A stretch of 64,000 bases of DNA from Bacteriovoracaceae bacterium UBA3083 (GCA_002366565.1 DFBJ01000012.1:620001-684000), one strand, 5' to 3'. Shown: positions 26,469-35,275, counted from the stretch's first letter. Notes: generated from the sequence alone by a model not told the origin. A program made the numbers and translations.

Positions 26469-26921
26469 ATGCATAGATATGCTCCTGAGCGTAGCTTTCC
26501 TAGCTACGCTTTCACTCCTGGAAAAAATATACATCCAAATAAAGAAGGCGGACATAGTTTTGGCCTTGATGAAATAATTTCGAGTAAATTATCTCTTAAC
26601 AATAATGATTACCTCTTTGCTATTGATCTAATGAATCACCAATACTACTGGGAAGCTCACGTTTACCTTGAGGCGATATGGAATGCTCATAAAAGGAAAG
26701 GTCCTGAAGCATCCTTTTGCAAAGGATTAATAAAAATGAGTGCTGGAGCTTTAAAGTTTAAACTCAATTCTATGCCATCATTTGAAGGACATTTAGATAG
26801 GGCCATCGAATTATTTGAAAGTATCATTGATATTGAACTCGACTCAGGAGTTCAACCAGAAGAATTAATTTTAATATGTAAAAAGTGGAAAGAAGAAAAT
26901 TTTGTTTCTATAACAATCTAG
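26469..26921 (+). CDS. DUF309 family protein
   Basis: A 150-residue soluble helical protein. It has YYWEAHVYLEAIWNAHKR then ASFCKGLIKMSAGALKFK, which is the signature of DUF309 (a His-Glu pair in an amphipathic helix followed by a small-residue helix). The family has no known biochemical role. The N-terminal 45 residues contain several Pro and Gly and are probably unstructured. It follows the exonuclease by 2 bp and shares the stop sequence CTAG with the convergent globin gene. Confidence 0.75.
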   Translation: MHRYAPERSFPSYAFTPGKNIHPNKEGGHSFGLDEIISSKLSLNNNDYLFAIDLMNHQYYWEAHVYLEAIWNAHKRKGPEASFCKGLIKMSAGALKFKLNSMPSFEGHLDRAIELFESIIDIELDSGVQPEELILICKKWKEENFVSITI

Positions 26922-27349
26922 TCATCAATATTTCGCATATGTTCAGCAAAGCTTGTAAAGCTATTCCACAGATAACCATCAAACTCTTTATTAAGCTTTA
27001 AGTCGTCCATAGACTTTCTCATACACAGAAGCCACTCTTCCTTCTCAACAGATGATATCTTAAATGGTAAGTGACGGGCCCTCATTCTTGGATGACCATA
27101 TTTCTCAATATAAAGAGATGGTCCACCAAACCATCCAGACAAAAACATTTTTAGTTTCATTTTCGAAGGCTCAAGGCTCTTTCCATGCAGATCTCTACAC
27201 TTCTTCGCCTCAGGCAAGGTATCCATATAGTAATAGAACTTATCTACTAACTTATTAATTCCCTTTTCTTCACCAACAAGTAAATAAGGAGTGATATCCT
27301 CTTCTTTAAGCTTTTTAGGGAGTATATATTGAAAGATTTTCTTAAACAT
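26918..27349 (-). CDS. Group II truncated haemoglobin
   Basis: A 143-residue globin of the 2/2 fold. It has FLSGWFGGPSLYIEKYGHPR, then MRARHLPF, in which the His is the proximal haem ligand, and EEWLLCM with the conserved Trp G8 of group II. The B-helix Tyr lies in DKFYYYMD. A short basic N-terminal extension precedes the fold. These proteins bind O2, NO or peroxide and are linked to oxidative or nitrosative stress. It is a single gene convergent with DUF309. Confidence 0.92.
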   Translation of the reverse strand: MFKKIFQYILPKKLKEEDITPYLLVGEEKGINKLVDKFYYYMDTLPEAKKCRDLHGKSLEPSKMKLKMFLSGWFGGPSLYIEKYGHPRMRARHLPFKISSVEKEEWLLCMRKSMDDLKLNKEFDGYLWNSFTSFAEHMRNIDD

Positions 27350-27395
27350 ATTCCCCTTCTATCACAATGAACAAATATTAGCTATAATTAGCGCT

Positions 27396-28529
27396 ATGAT
27401 CCTATTAATAATCATCTCGATACTACAAATAATTTTCATACTTTATATCGCCCTACAGCTAATTGCAGGGGAGAAAATAGAAAGTATAGAGCAAGACTAT
27501 AGTTCTGTAATATCAAAGGAATCATCATACTATTATGAAGACTTTTCTGTAGATAATATCAGTACTGAAGACATCTGCCATAATATAATGAAGTTAAATA
27601 TAAACCATATCTACTTCATACATGGAACCTTTGTTGGAGATGACCCCTTTGATATTCTATCTTTTTTAGAGAGAGCATTTCCAAATTTGAAAGAGAATAT
27701 AATTAATAAAATTAGGACTCAAATAAAAAGTGGAAACAACCTTTTTGCAAGAGAGCTTGGAAACTTTCATCCAAATTTAATAAAAAGATTAAAAGAAATT
27801 TGTCCAAAAGATACTCGATTTGAAAACTTCACTTGGTCATCATCAAATCACCATATTGCAAGACTTCGAGGAAGCTTGAACCTCATGCGCTCAATCCATT
27901 CAAATACTTCTCCAGGAGAGAGAGTATTACTCTACGGTCATTCTCATGCAGGCCAAATTTTCACACTTCTAAGTCAATTACTTAGTAAAGGCTCAATTGC
28001 ATCACAATTAAAAGAAGTTTTATTAAAAAGCGATGTTGAAATCACAGAACTCAATAATCTTATTGAGAGCTGTAAAAGAAGAAAGTTTGATTTTGTGACT
28101 TTAGGAACACCTGTTCGTTACACATGGAATAATAAAACATTCCCTCATTCAACTCTCCTTCACTTCATAAATCATCGAGGAAAAGTTCCGATGGGGGGAA
28201 GTCTCACAAGCTCAATAACGACAAAAAATGGAGATTATATTCAACAATGGGCAGTGGCAGGTAGTGACTCAAAAAGCCCAATAAAAGAGGATCAAAAACT
28301 AAATGAGGAGCTTGATTTAATACTAGGTATTGGACGAGACTCAGCGATGTTAAGAAGAAATATAAAATTTAAAAAGAGATTACATAAATACGGTGAGCAT
28401 ATCTTAGTAGACTTTAAAGATAACTCTAGAGTACCTAATTCTTTTTTAACTATATTTGGTCACGGTGTTTATACTAGAAAAGAACCTATGCTTTGGATTA
28501 TTGATCAGTCATTGAAAAGAATGACATAA
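27396..28529 (+). CDS. Membrane-anchored alpha/beta-hydrolase-like protein
   Basis: A 377-residue protein with an uncleaved N-terminal helix (residues 2-23) and a soluble domain. HIYFIHGTFVGDD resembles the oxyanion-hole strand of alpha/beta hydrolases, and VLLYGHSHAGQIF at 177-189 has a GxSxG nucleophile elbow with Ser183. Candidate His residues follow in HFINHRG and FGHGVY near the C-terminus. Lipase, esterase or similar activity is likely, but the substrate is unknown and I do not recognise the subfamily. It is a lone gene; the A-run after its stop belongs to a terminator on the other strand. Confidence 0.6.
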   Translation: MILLIIISILQIIFILYIALQLIAGEKIESIEQDYSSVISKESSYYYEDFSVDNISTEDICHNIMKLNINHIYFIHGTFVGDDPFDILSFLERAFPNLKENIINKIRTQIKSGNNLFARELGNFHPNLIKRLKEICPKDTRFENFTWSSSNHHIARLRGSLNLMRSIHSNTSPGERVLLYGHSHAGQIFTLLSQLLSKGSIASQLKEVLLKSDVEITELNNLIESCKRRKFDFVTLGTPVRYTWNNKTFPHSTLLHFINHRGKVPMGGSLTSSITTKNGDYIQQWAVAGSDSKSPIKEDQKLNEELDLILGIGRDSAMLRRNIKFKKRLHKYGEHILVDFKDNSRVPNSFLTIFGHGVYTRKEPMLWIIDQSLKRMT

Positions 28530-28552
28530 AAAAGGGAGGTCTAAGACCTCCC
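28528..28552 (-). terminator. Intrinsic terminator of the subtilase gene
   Basis: On the minus strand GGGAGGTC pairs with GACCTCCC (8-bp GC-rich stem, 3-base loop), followed directly by six T residues. This is a textbook intrinsic terminator for the gene ending at 28581. On the plus strand it lacks a good T-run. Confidence 0.88.
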
Positions 28553-28580
28553 TCAATTCTATACTTAAAATTACTTTGAT

Positions 28581-29855
28581 CTAATTTCTTTCATTATTTA
28601 GCATTCTAAATGCATCTACTCTTCCAGCTGCAGAGTACTTTGAAAGTGAACTGTTAAGAACAGTTGATTCCATAAGTCTATTCTTAGCTTCGATAATTGA
28701 AATTCCTGGCTCGTTAGCTAATAGTAAACCTAGAACTCCTGAAACAAATGGTGTTGCCATTGATGTTCCTGACATTTTCTTGTATCCACCATTTTTTACA
28801 GTAGAAAGGATATTTGAACCTGGAGCAAAAACATGAACACTAGTCTTTCCGTAGTTTGAGAAGCTTGATCTATTACCTTTCCCATCCATTGCACCTACAG
28901 TAACAATTCCATCTACTTTATAGTTTGCTGGATAAGTTGGTCTAGCATCATTATCAGATCTTGAGTTTCCTGCTGCTGCAACAAACATTGTTCCTGCATC
29001 TTGAGCTGCTTGAATAGCTTCTTTTAAAGCTTCAGATCTTTCACCACCACCCCATGAGTTTGAAGTAATATGTGCACCATTTCTCATTGCATATTCTACT
29101 GATTTAATTGCACCAATTGTTTCTCCAGAACCACTATCTGTTAAGAATTTAATCCCCATTAGTTTAACATTGGCCATTACACCTTTTACACCAATAGAGT
29201 TGTGTGAAGCTCCTATAACACCTGCACAGTGAGTACCATGAGAGTGACCATCAGTTGGGTTACCATCATTATTTGCAAAGTCATAACCATAGATATCATC
29301 TACATAACCATTTCCATCGTCATCAACACCTTCAATACCATTTAGTTCAGCATCGTTAGTCCACATTTGATCTTTAAGATCTGGGTGAGTGAAATCAATT
29401 CCTGTATCGATAACAGCAACGATTACTTCCTTACTACCTTTAGAGATTTCCCATGCTTTTTCAGCGTTAACATCTTCTCCGGCTTTCCCTCTTGAGAACC
29501 AACCACCAGAGTTCTTACCATCATTAGTTAATCCCCATTGCTGAGAATACTTTGGATCTAAAACTTCTTTATTAGTATCTACTGGGTCTACTTTGATAAT
29601 CCAGTTTGGCTCTACATATTCAATTTCAGGATTACTCATTAATTCTGAAACTGCTTTGTTAGATAAATCAACGTTTGATAATTTAGCAAAGTCACCAAAA
29701 GACAGATTTAATTTTTCAAAATCACCAATTGACTTGAAAGACTTTTGTTCTAAAAGCTTAGAACCTTTCTTGAATTTTACTATGTATCCATTGAAATCTT
29801 GGGCAACAGTATTGACTGAAAGTGCAAGAGCGCACGATAAAATTAACTTTTTCAT
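28581..29855 (-). CDS. Secreted subtilisin-like serine protease (S8)
   Basis: A 424-residue protease with a signal peptide (cleavage likely after VAQ, residue 19), an inhibitor-type propeptide (about 20-90; FNGYIVKFKKGSKLL, ending IEYVEPNW) and a peptidase S8 domain. The triad is Asp150 (AVIDTGIDFTHPD), His206 (GHSHGTHCAGVIG) and Ser365 (SGTSMATPFVSG). A calcium-type loop, DDDGNGYVDD, lies near 168-177. The ribosome binding site is AAGGAT. It degrades proteins outside the inner membrane; secretion to digest prey or extracellular protein is inference. No C-terminal secretion domain is present. Confidence 0.95.
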   Translation of the reverse strand: MKKLILSCALALSVNTVAQDFNGYIVKFKKGSKLLEQKSFKSIGDFEKLNLSFGDFAKLSNVDLSNKAVSELMSNPEIEYVEPNWIIKVDPVDTNKEVLDPKYSQQWGLTNDGKNSGGWFSRGKAGEDVNAEKAWEISKGSKEVIVAVIDTGIDFTHPDLKDQMWTNDAELNGIEGVDDDGNGYVDDIYGYDFANNDGNPTDGHSHGTHCAGVIGASHNSIGVKGVMANVKLMGIKFLTDSGSGETIGAIKSVEYAMRNGAHITSNSWGGGERSEALKEAIQAAQDAGTMFVAAAGNSRSDNDARPTYPANYKVDGIVTVGAMDGKGNRSSFSNYGKTSVHVFAPGSNILSTVKNGGYKKMSGTSMATPFVSGVLGLLLANEPGISIIEAKNRLMESTVLNSSLSKYSAAGRVDAFRMLNNERN

Positions 29856-29971
29856 AACATCATCCTTGATAGTTAAATAATTTCTACTTTAATACTTTTT
29901 CAGACACAAAATCATCTGACAAGGCAAAAAAAAGGCTGTAAGATTTTGTTATCTTTAAATAAGGGAACAAA

Positions 29972-30667
29972 ATGAACGCTGAAACTGCGCCAAAAAAGAA
30001 ACAAGAAAACTCATTTTTAAATATAGCTTTGAATGTGATTATTCCTTCAGTAATCCTCACAAAATTTAGTTCTGATGAACATTTAGGACAAGTATATAGT
30101 CTTATCATAGCACTCAGCTTCCCTATTGGTTATGGGGCTTACGACTACTTTAAGCAAAAGAAAGTTAACTTTTTTTCTGCGTTAGGTTTATTCTCTGTGA
30201 TCATGACTGGAGGTATCGGATTATTCAATTTAAATAGAGATTGGATGGTTGCAAAAGAAACATTAATTCCATTTTTTATGGGTATTGCAGTGATAGTTAG
30301 TCAGTATACAAGTAAGCCACTTGTGAAAACTTTTTTAGGTCAGATGATAGATATTGAGTTAATTGATAAGTCTTTCAAAGAGCATGGGCATAATGGACTA
30401 TTTGAAAAAAATCTTAAAATTGCCTCACTTTGTCTAGGTGGGACGTTCTTTGTTTCTGCAGTTTTAAACTATATACTAGCTATAAAGATACTTGTTGGTG
30501 AGCCTGGAACTGTAGAGTTTAATGAAAGTCTTGGAAAAATGACGGCGTTAAGCTTTCCTGTAATTTCAGTACCAATGGTAATTATGGTTGGTTTAATCAT
30601 TGCTTACTTAGTAATGACAATTAAGAAGAATACAGATTTAGAAATTGAAGCAATTTTAAAACAATAG
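29972..30667 (+). CDS. VC0807-like multi-pass membrane protein
   Basis: A 231-residue protein with about six membrane helices. The segment LNVIIPSVILTKFS followed by SLIIALSFPIGYGAYDYF matches the VC0807 family as I remember it. No catalytic motif is visible and function is unknown. The ribosome binding site AAGGGAA precedes the ATG. The aldo/keto reductase starts 6 bp later, so they are probably co-transcribed. Confidence 0.65.
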   Translation: MNAETAPKKKQENSFLNIALNVIIPSVILTKFSSDEHLGQVYSLIIALSFPIGYGAYDYFKQKKVNFFSALGLFSVIMTGGIGLFNLNRDWMVAKETLIPFFMGIAVIVSQYTSKPLVKTFLGQMIDIELIDKSFKEHGHNGLFEKNLKIASLCLGGTFFVSAVLNYILAIKILVGEPGTVEFNESLGKMTALSFPVISVPMVIMVGLIIAYLVMTIKKNTDLEIEAILKQ

Positions 30668-30673
30668 GAAGTT

Positions 30674-31711
30674 ATGAAGTTTAATAAACTCGGTAATACA
30701 GACATAGACGTTAGCTTAATTTGCATGGGGACAATGACCTATGGTGAGCAGAATACTGATACAGAAGCATTTGAAATGCTTAACTATGCATTTGACCAAG
30801 GTATTAACTTCTATGACACTGCGGAAATGTACCCTATTCCTCCAAAGCCTAGAACTGTTCATAAGACAGAAGAAATCCTAGGAAGATGGGAAGTATTTCA
30901 AAAGCAGAGAGATAAAATCATTATGGCCACAAAAGTTGTTGGACCAGGTGAATTTGTAAAGCACATAAGAAATGGTCCTAGACTTAAAAAAGAACATATC
31001 ATTACAGCACTTGAAGGATCTTTAAGTCGTCTAAAAACTGACTATGTTGACTTATATCAATTGCACTGGCCTGATAGAAATACTAATTTCTTTGGTAAAA
31101 AAGAATACGCACACGACAATAGTGAAGACATAGTTCCACTCGAAGAGATTTTAGAAGCGCTTACAGAGTTAAAGAAGAGCGGTAAGATTAGAGAGATTGG
31201 TGTTTCTAATGAAACAGCATGGGGAGTTATGAAGTACTTATCATTAAGTGAGCAACAGGGTCTTGCAAGAATGCAAAGTATTCAAAACCCTTATAACCTT
31301 CTTAATAGAACTTATGAAATAGGTTTAGCAGAAGTTGGTCACAGAGAGAATATTGGACTACTTGCCTACTCACCACTTGGCTTTGGTGTGCTTTCAGGGA
31401 AATACCTTAATGGAAATATGCCAGAGGGTGCTAGAATAACAAAATGGCCTCATTATAGTAGATATTCTAGTGTGGAGTCTGTTGAAGCAACAAAAATGTA
31501 TGCGAATATAGCAAAAGATCTTGGTATTTCTTTAGCGACTTTAGCTCTTTCATTCGTAAATTCAAGACCATTCTTAGCTTCTAATATTATTGGTGCTACA
31601 AATATGGAGCAGTTAAAAGAAAATATTAACTCCATAAAGTATGAATTAAGCGAAGAAACACTTGAGTCAATAAATCAAGTACATCGTATTTACTCAAACC
31701 CTGCACCATAA
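30674..31711 (+). CDS. tas: Aldo/keto reductase, Tas-like
   Basis: A 345-residue TIM-barrel oxidoreductase. It has the AKR tetrad: Asp and Tyr in INFYDTAEMYP, Lys in IMATKVVGP and His in LYQLHWPDRNTNFFG. The last motif and the length are typical of the Tas branch of NADP(H)-dependent reductases. The C-terminal NADP-binding part includes IIGATNMEQL. Physiological substrate is uncertain; the family reduces a range of aldehydes and ketones in the cytoplasm. The ribosome binding site AGGAAG precedes the ATG. It follows the VC0807-like gene by 6 bp. Confidence 0.9.
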   Translation: MKFNKLGNTDIDVSLICMGTMTYGEQNTDTEAFEMLNYAFDQGINFYDTAEMYPIPPKPRTVHKTEEILGRWEVFQKQRDKIIMATKVVGPGEFVKHIRNGPRLKKEHIITALEGSLSRLKTDYVDLYQLHWPDRNTNFFGKKEYAHDNSEDIVPLEEILEALTELKKSGKIREIGVSNETAWGVMKYLSLSEQQGLARMQSIQNPYNLLNRTYEIGLAEVGHRENIGLLAYSPLGFGVLSGKYLNGNMPEGARITKWPHYSRYSSVESVEATKMYANIAKDLGISLATLALSFVNSRPFLASNIIGATNMEQLKENINSIKYELSEETLESINQVHRIYSNPAP

Positions 31712-31743
31712 CAGGCGATAGTATTGCCTAGTATTATTAATAT

Positions 31744-31797
31744 CTATTGGATGAATAATATAATCCGATAGGTTATTTAGATTTTATTTATTTTTTT
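31744..31797 (+). terminator. Candidate terminator after the aldo/keto reductase
   Basis: CTATTGGAT (31744-31752) pairs with ATCCGATAG (31763-31771), nine pairs with one G-T, across a 10-base loop. A T-rich stretch follows, including seven T in a row near 31790. The T-run begins some bases after the stem, so confidence is moderate. Confidence 0.45.
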
Positions 31798-31858
31798 AGA
31801 TAATTTCTGAAAAATAAACTAAAATAAGTTTATTGTATGCGTAACAAGGATAGTACAC

Positions 31859-32479
31859 ATGTCAATGATTGAAAGATTTTTTAAAGATTCAAATAAAAAT
31901 ACTGAATCTGAATCAACACCGGTTTCACTCGCAACATACTTTCATGAGTTAGAAGGAAGCCCAGACTTTCCATATACTCTTGCATTAAAGGCCTATGATA
32001 ACTTAAAGGCATCAGCAAGTAGTCAGGAAGAACTATTCTATTTTCTTATGGAAGATTGTATCTTCACTTCACTCTATGCAACTTTCTATGAAGAGCTACT
32101 TGTTACAATTAAAGAAAATAATGATGTAGCTATTCCATTAATTGATAGATTTGCTGATGATTCTGAAGACAGAGAAAGAATGATTGCAGAGCAAACTCAA
32201 CACCATTTAAGCTTTATTGAAAATAAAGGTCTATGCCCTGGTTGTCCATGTTGTGATAATCATCAAGATGTAGCGGACCTTATTCAGTTTTGGCAAAAAG
32301 GTGATATAGACTTTTTTACTAACCTCTATATTGGAATGCAGACTATACAATTCTCAATGGAGAATCTAATTTATGATGTAGTTCCATCAGCAAATAATGT
32401 TATTGAATTATTAAATCATAAGAATATATTAGAATTTAGACAGTATATTTTTGATTACGCCGAAGAAAAAGGTTTGTAA
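31859..32479 (+). CDS. Unknown soluble helical protein with a cysteine cluster
   Basis: I do not recognise this 206-residue protein. It has no signal peptide or membrane helix, and it is acidic and mostly helical by eye. Residues 126-132 read CPGCPCC, with His115 and His116 shortly before, which could bind zinc, an iron-sulfur cluster or another metal. A well-spaced ribosome binding site (AAGGAT) precedes the ATG. It is a monocistronic gene framed by candidate terminators on both sides (31744-31797 and 32485-32512). Confidence 0.6.
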   Translation: MSMIERFFKDSNKNTESESTPVSLATYFHELEGSPDFPYTLALKAYDNLKASASSQEELFYFLMEDCIFTSLYATFYEELLVTIKENNDVAIPLIDRFADDSEDRERMIAEQTQHHLSFIENKGLCPGCPCCDNHQDVADLIQFWQKGDIDFFTNLYIGMQTIQFSMENLIYDVVPSANNVIELLNHKNILEFRQYIFDYAEEKGL

Positions 32480-32484
32480 TAATC

Positions 32485-32512
32485 AGAACCTCTTCATATG
32501 AAGAGGTTCTTT
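32485..32512. terminator. Perfect palindrome between convergent genes, bidirectional terminator
   Basis: AGAACCTCTTC and GAAGAGGTTCT form an 11-bp perfect stem with an ATAT loop at 32485-32510, followed on the plus strand by TTT. It lies between the stops of the genes ending at 32479 (+) and 32519 (-). The T-runs are short. Confidence 0.7.
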
Positions 32513-32518
32513 AATACC

Positions 32519-33532
32519 TTAGTATCTCCAAAGACTAGATGCCCAAGTAAAGCCACTTCCAAATGCAGCACTAGCGACTAGCATTCCCTCTTTAAGCTTA
32601 CCTTCTTTGATTGCATCATGCATACCAAGTGGAATTGTAGCAGCAGTTGTATTTCCATACTTTTGAATAGTATTGAATATTTTTTCTTCAGGAATCTTTA
32701 ACACTTCTGCAACTTTTGAATTAATTCTTAAGTTTGCTTGATGAAATAAGAATAGATCTACATCTTCAATCTTAACTCCCATTTCAGCACATGATTGCGT
32801 TAATGTTTCGGCCATTCTCTTTACAGCATGTACAAAAACAGTTTTTCCATTCATCTCAGGAAAGTGTAGTCCCTCATCTAGGAGAGCATGACTAATTCTA
32901 TCGGCACCAATATCAGTACCAGGTGCTGGAACCCACAACTCTTTAGCAAATGTTCCATCAGCATGAAGATTTGTAGTCAGTATATGAGAATCTTTAGACT
33001 TGTCTTTTACTTCAGTTCTAGAAACAACAACAGCACCTGCACCATCACCAAAGAGAACAGAGACAGAACGTCCGCGAGGTGTTTTATCTAGACCTTTTGA
33101 GTGAACTTCAGCACCAACGACTAAGACATTTTTATGTCCTCCGGATTGTACAAACTTATCAGCTAAGCTTAATCCATATAAGAATCCCGTACATTGTTGT
33201 CTAATATCAAAAACAGTTATATTTGGAATTCCTAACTTAGTTTGTAAGAAGCAGCCTGTCCCGGGAAAGTCATGATCAGGACTAAGCGTTGCAAAAACAA
33301 TCATATCAATGTCAGAAGGCTCAAGACCAGCATCTGCTATAGCAATATTTGAAGCTTCTAATGCAAGGTCAGAAGTACAAGTATTCTCATCAACCCAGTG
33401 TCTCTGCTCGATTCCAGTTCTTTGAATAATCCACTCATTAGATGTATCCATCATTTCTTCAAGATCACTATTCTTATAAATTTTTGGTGGAACATAAGAA
33501 CCAACGCCAGTTATTCGACTATTAAACGCCAT
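32519..33532 (-). CDS. fabH: 3-oxoacyl-ACP synthase III (FabH-like)
   Basis: A 337-residue thiolase-fold enzyme. The catalytic Cys114 is in DIRQQCTGFLYGL, His is in LFHQANLRI and Asn in KYGNTTAATIPLG, the FabH triad. FabH condenses acetyl-CoA (or another short acyl-CoA) with malonyl-ACP to begin fatty acid synthesis. It stands alone, away from other fab genes. The sequence WVPAPGTDIG and the solo context also fit the broader ketoacyl-ACP synthase III family, which can act in beta-ketone or hydrocarbon formation, so the exact substrate is open. Confidence 0.9.
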   Translation of the reverse strand: MAFNSRITGVGSYVPPKIYKNSDLEEMMDTSNEWIIQRTGIEQRHWVDENTCTSDLALEASNIAIADAGLEPSDIDMIVFATLSPDHDFPGTGCFLQTKLGIPNITVFDIRQQCTGFLYGLSLADKFVQSGGHKNVLVVGAEVHSKGLDKTPRGRSVSVLFGDGAGAVVVSRTEVKDKSKDSHILTTNLHADGTFAKELWVPAPGTDIGADRISHALLDEGLHFPEMNGKTVFVHAVKRMAETLTQSCAEMGVKIEDVDLFLFHQANLRINSKVAEVLKIPEEKIFNTIQKYGNTTAATIPLGMHDAIKEGKLKEGMLVASAAFGSGFTWASSLWRY

Positions 33533-33689
33533 AGGAATTCCTTTTTATATAAATATAGGGTTAATCAATGATAACAGCTGATTTGATTAGTGCAAATAGA
33601 AAGAGATGTAAGAAAAAAATACGATAATTTCTTGGCCATAAGAGAAAGCTTTGTTAGACTATTTTCAACATTAAATCCAAGGATGGATA

Positions 33690-34538
33690 ATGACTTTAAA
33701 TAAATTAATATTTTGCTCTACTTTATTATTCAGTATCAACTCTTTTGCTTTATTAAAAGACTATGATTACTACCCTGCTTCTCTTATAGAAAGTATTGAG
33801 AATGATAAGCTAGACTCATCAGAGATTAAAGAAGAGCTCTTTAAAGTTCTTAGTTATTATCACATTAAAACGGATGATAAAGATCTAGTGACAGAAAAAT
33901 GTCAAAAAGATCAAACTTGCTACACTCAAATAAAAACAATTTCATATAAAGAAGCCAGAATAGAGCTATTTGGTAATTTGCACCTTAAGCAAGACCAAAG
34001 AGGAAGTTATACAGTAAAAGACCTCTACTGCGAAAATGAATATGGAGAAAATCAAGGCATTGGCCCAGGAAAGATTCCTACTGCTTCTGTTATGAACTGT
34101 GAGCACACTTGGCCACAAAGTAAATTTAATCCAAACCTTAGTAAATCCCTTCAGAAAACAGACCTTCATCACCTATACCCTGTAAACAACAGAGCTAACA
34201 GCTCTAGAAGTAATAATATATTTGCAGAAGTTAACGGTAGAGTTATCAATGAAAATTGTACAGCTTCTACTAGAGGCAATGCAATTGGAACTAATATTAC
34301 AGCATTTGAACCTCCCACAAGCCACAAAGGAAATGTAGCAAGAGCTATGTTTTACTTTTCAGTAAGGTTTAAAATGCCAATTGGTGAGCTACAGGAAAGA
34401 TACTTAAGAAACTGGAATCAAGAAGATCCAGTAGATGAAGAAGAGAGAATAAGAAATCAAAAGATTTATGAGTTTCAAAACAACAGAAACCCTTTTATCG
34501 ATCAACCAGAACTGGTAAATACTATTCATGACTTCTAG
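33690..34538 (+). CDS. endA: Secreted endonuclease I (EndA family)
   Basis: A 282-residue nuclease with a Sec signal peptide (cleavage after INSFA, about residue 20) and no lipobox. The active-site motif is VMNCEHTWPQSKF, followed by TDLHHLYPVNNRANSSRSNN and HKGNVARAMFYFSVRF. It has the Cys residues common in periplasmic EndA. It degrades DNA outside the cytoplasm. It is a paralogue of the lipoprotein EndA at 21258-22304; the two differ in anchoring. The ribosome binding site AAGGATGG precedes the ATG. It overlaps the next gene by 11 bp. Confidence 0.92.
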   Translation: MTLNKLIFCSTLLFSINSFALLKDYDYYPASLIESIENDKLDSSEIKEELFKVLSYYHIKTDDKDLVTEKCQKDQTCYTQIKTISYKEARIELFGNLHLKQDQRGSYTVKDLYCENEYGENQGIGPGKIPTASVMNCEHTWPQSKFNPNLSKSLQKTDLHHLYPVNNRANSSRSNNIFAEVNGRVINENCTASTRGNAIGTNITAFEPPTSHKGNVARAMFYFSVRFKMPIGELQERYLRNWNQEDPVDEEERIRNQKIYEFQNNRNPFIDQPELVNTIHDF

Positions 34539-35016
34539 AAATATATTAATATTGATTTCTTTTCTTATTTTTTCATCATGTACTTCTGTAAAGATGAAGG
34601 AAGCACCAAAGCACTACTCCAAAGAGACAATGAGAAGCTTTGAAGAAATAGAGAGACAGAATGCACTTGAAAGGTATAGAAAACTTCGTCTTCAAAACTG
34701 GGAAGCTACGAAAAAAGGAAAAGTGAGTAGAACTAGACCGAAACGTTATTCACGACCTAGAAACTCAAATAGAATAGTAGCTCCTAAAAAAGTTGTACCT
34801 CCAAAGAAGAGAATTATTCCAACTAACCCTGAAGAGCAAAAAATTGAAGTTGATCAAAATATTAAATTCTTCTGTATGGAGAAAAGAAAAGATCCAAGGT
34901 TTAAGGGCCCTACAAGCTGTGAATCCTATACCGAGAATATACTCAATGAATGTGAAGATTCTTATCAATGGAATGATAAGAAGCTTACAAACTGTGTTAA
35001 ATCTAAATTAAAATAA
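34528..35016 (+). CDS. Small basic lipoprotein, function unknown
   Basis: A 162-residue protein with lipobox IFSSC (Cys18 lipidated). The middle is very basic and rich in Arg, Lys and Pro (residues about 65-105), and the C-terminal 50 residues carry four Cys in a pattern that could form disulfides. I do not recognise the family. It overlaps the 3' end of endA by 11 bp in another frame, so it is translated from the same message. A basic surface beside a secreted nuclease could bind DNA or the cell wall, but that is speculation. Confidence 0.6.
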   Translation: MTSRNILILISFLIFSSCTSVKMKEAPKHYSKETMRSFEEIERQNALERYRKLRLQNWEATKKGKVSRTRPKRYSRPRNSNRIVAPKKVVPPKKRIIPTNPEEQKIEVDQNIKFFCMEKRKDPRFKGPTSCESYTENILNECEDSYQWNDKKLTNCVKSKLK

Positions 35017-35018
35017 AC

Positions 35019-35171
35019 CTATAGCTTAACTTTTCTATCTTCGCTTAGGATCTCTTCAGGTGGCTGAGTGGCCTCGATTTCAATTTCTTCTTCTTTTACA
35101 AACCATTGTGGTTTTCTTAGTAATGATTCACCTTCAATTTCTTCCAGTCTCATTCTTTCTCTTAAGCTCAT
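35019..35171 (-). CDS. Uncharacterised 50-residue protein with strong expression signals
   Basis: A small ORF of 50 codons starting MSLRERMRLEEIEGESLLRK and ending in a Glu-rich, Pro-containing tail (EEEIEIEATQPPEEIL). It has ATG with AAGGAG five bases upstream (35177-35182) and a promoter at 35247-35275 about 70 bp before the start codon. The stop comes 2 bp from the stop of the convergent lipoprotein gene. The protein is charged, soluble and probably helical at its N-terminus; I do not recognise it. The combined expression signals make it likely to be real although it is short. Confidence 0.65.
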   Translation of the reverse strand: MSLRERMRLEEIEGESLLRKPQWFVKEEEIEIEATQPPEEILSEDRKVKL

Positions 35172-35176
35172 AAACA

Positions 35177-35182
35177 CTCCTT
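35177..35182 (-). promoter_or_regulatory. Ribosome binding site of the 50-residue ORF
   Basis: The minus-strand sequence AAGGAG ends five bases before the ATG whose first base is 35171. This is the ideal sequence and spacing and is the main reason to call the ORF. Confidence 0.8.
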
Positions 35183-35246
35183 GCTAGAACTTTATTCTTT
35201 AGTGAGTTCTTTCGTTCTATAAAACACAACTCAATCAAAGATATTT

Positions 35247-35275
35247 AGAATAACAGTAGTATTGCTTAAAGTCAA
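35247..35275 (-). promoter_or_regulatory. Sigma70-type promoter of the 50-residue ORF
   Basis: Minus strand TTGACT (5 of 6 consensus) at 35275-35270, a 17-bp spacer, and TATTCT (4 of 6) at 35252-35247. Transcription would begin near 35240, giving a leader of about 70 bases before the start codon. Confidence 0.55.

Noticed and set aside
29884..30108. Minus-strand 74-residue frame starting with a CPKC motif
   Set aside because: It lies mostly inside the VC0807-like gene; no ribosome binding site was found and the CxxC is from chance.
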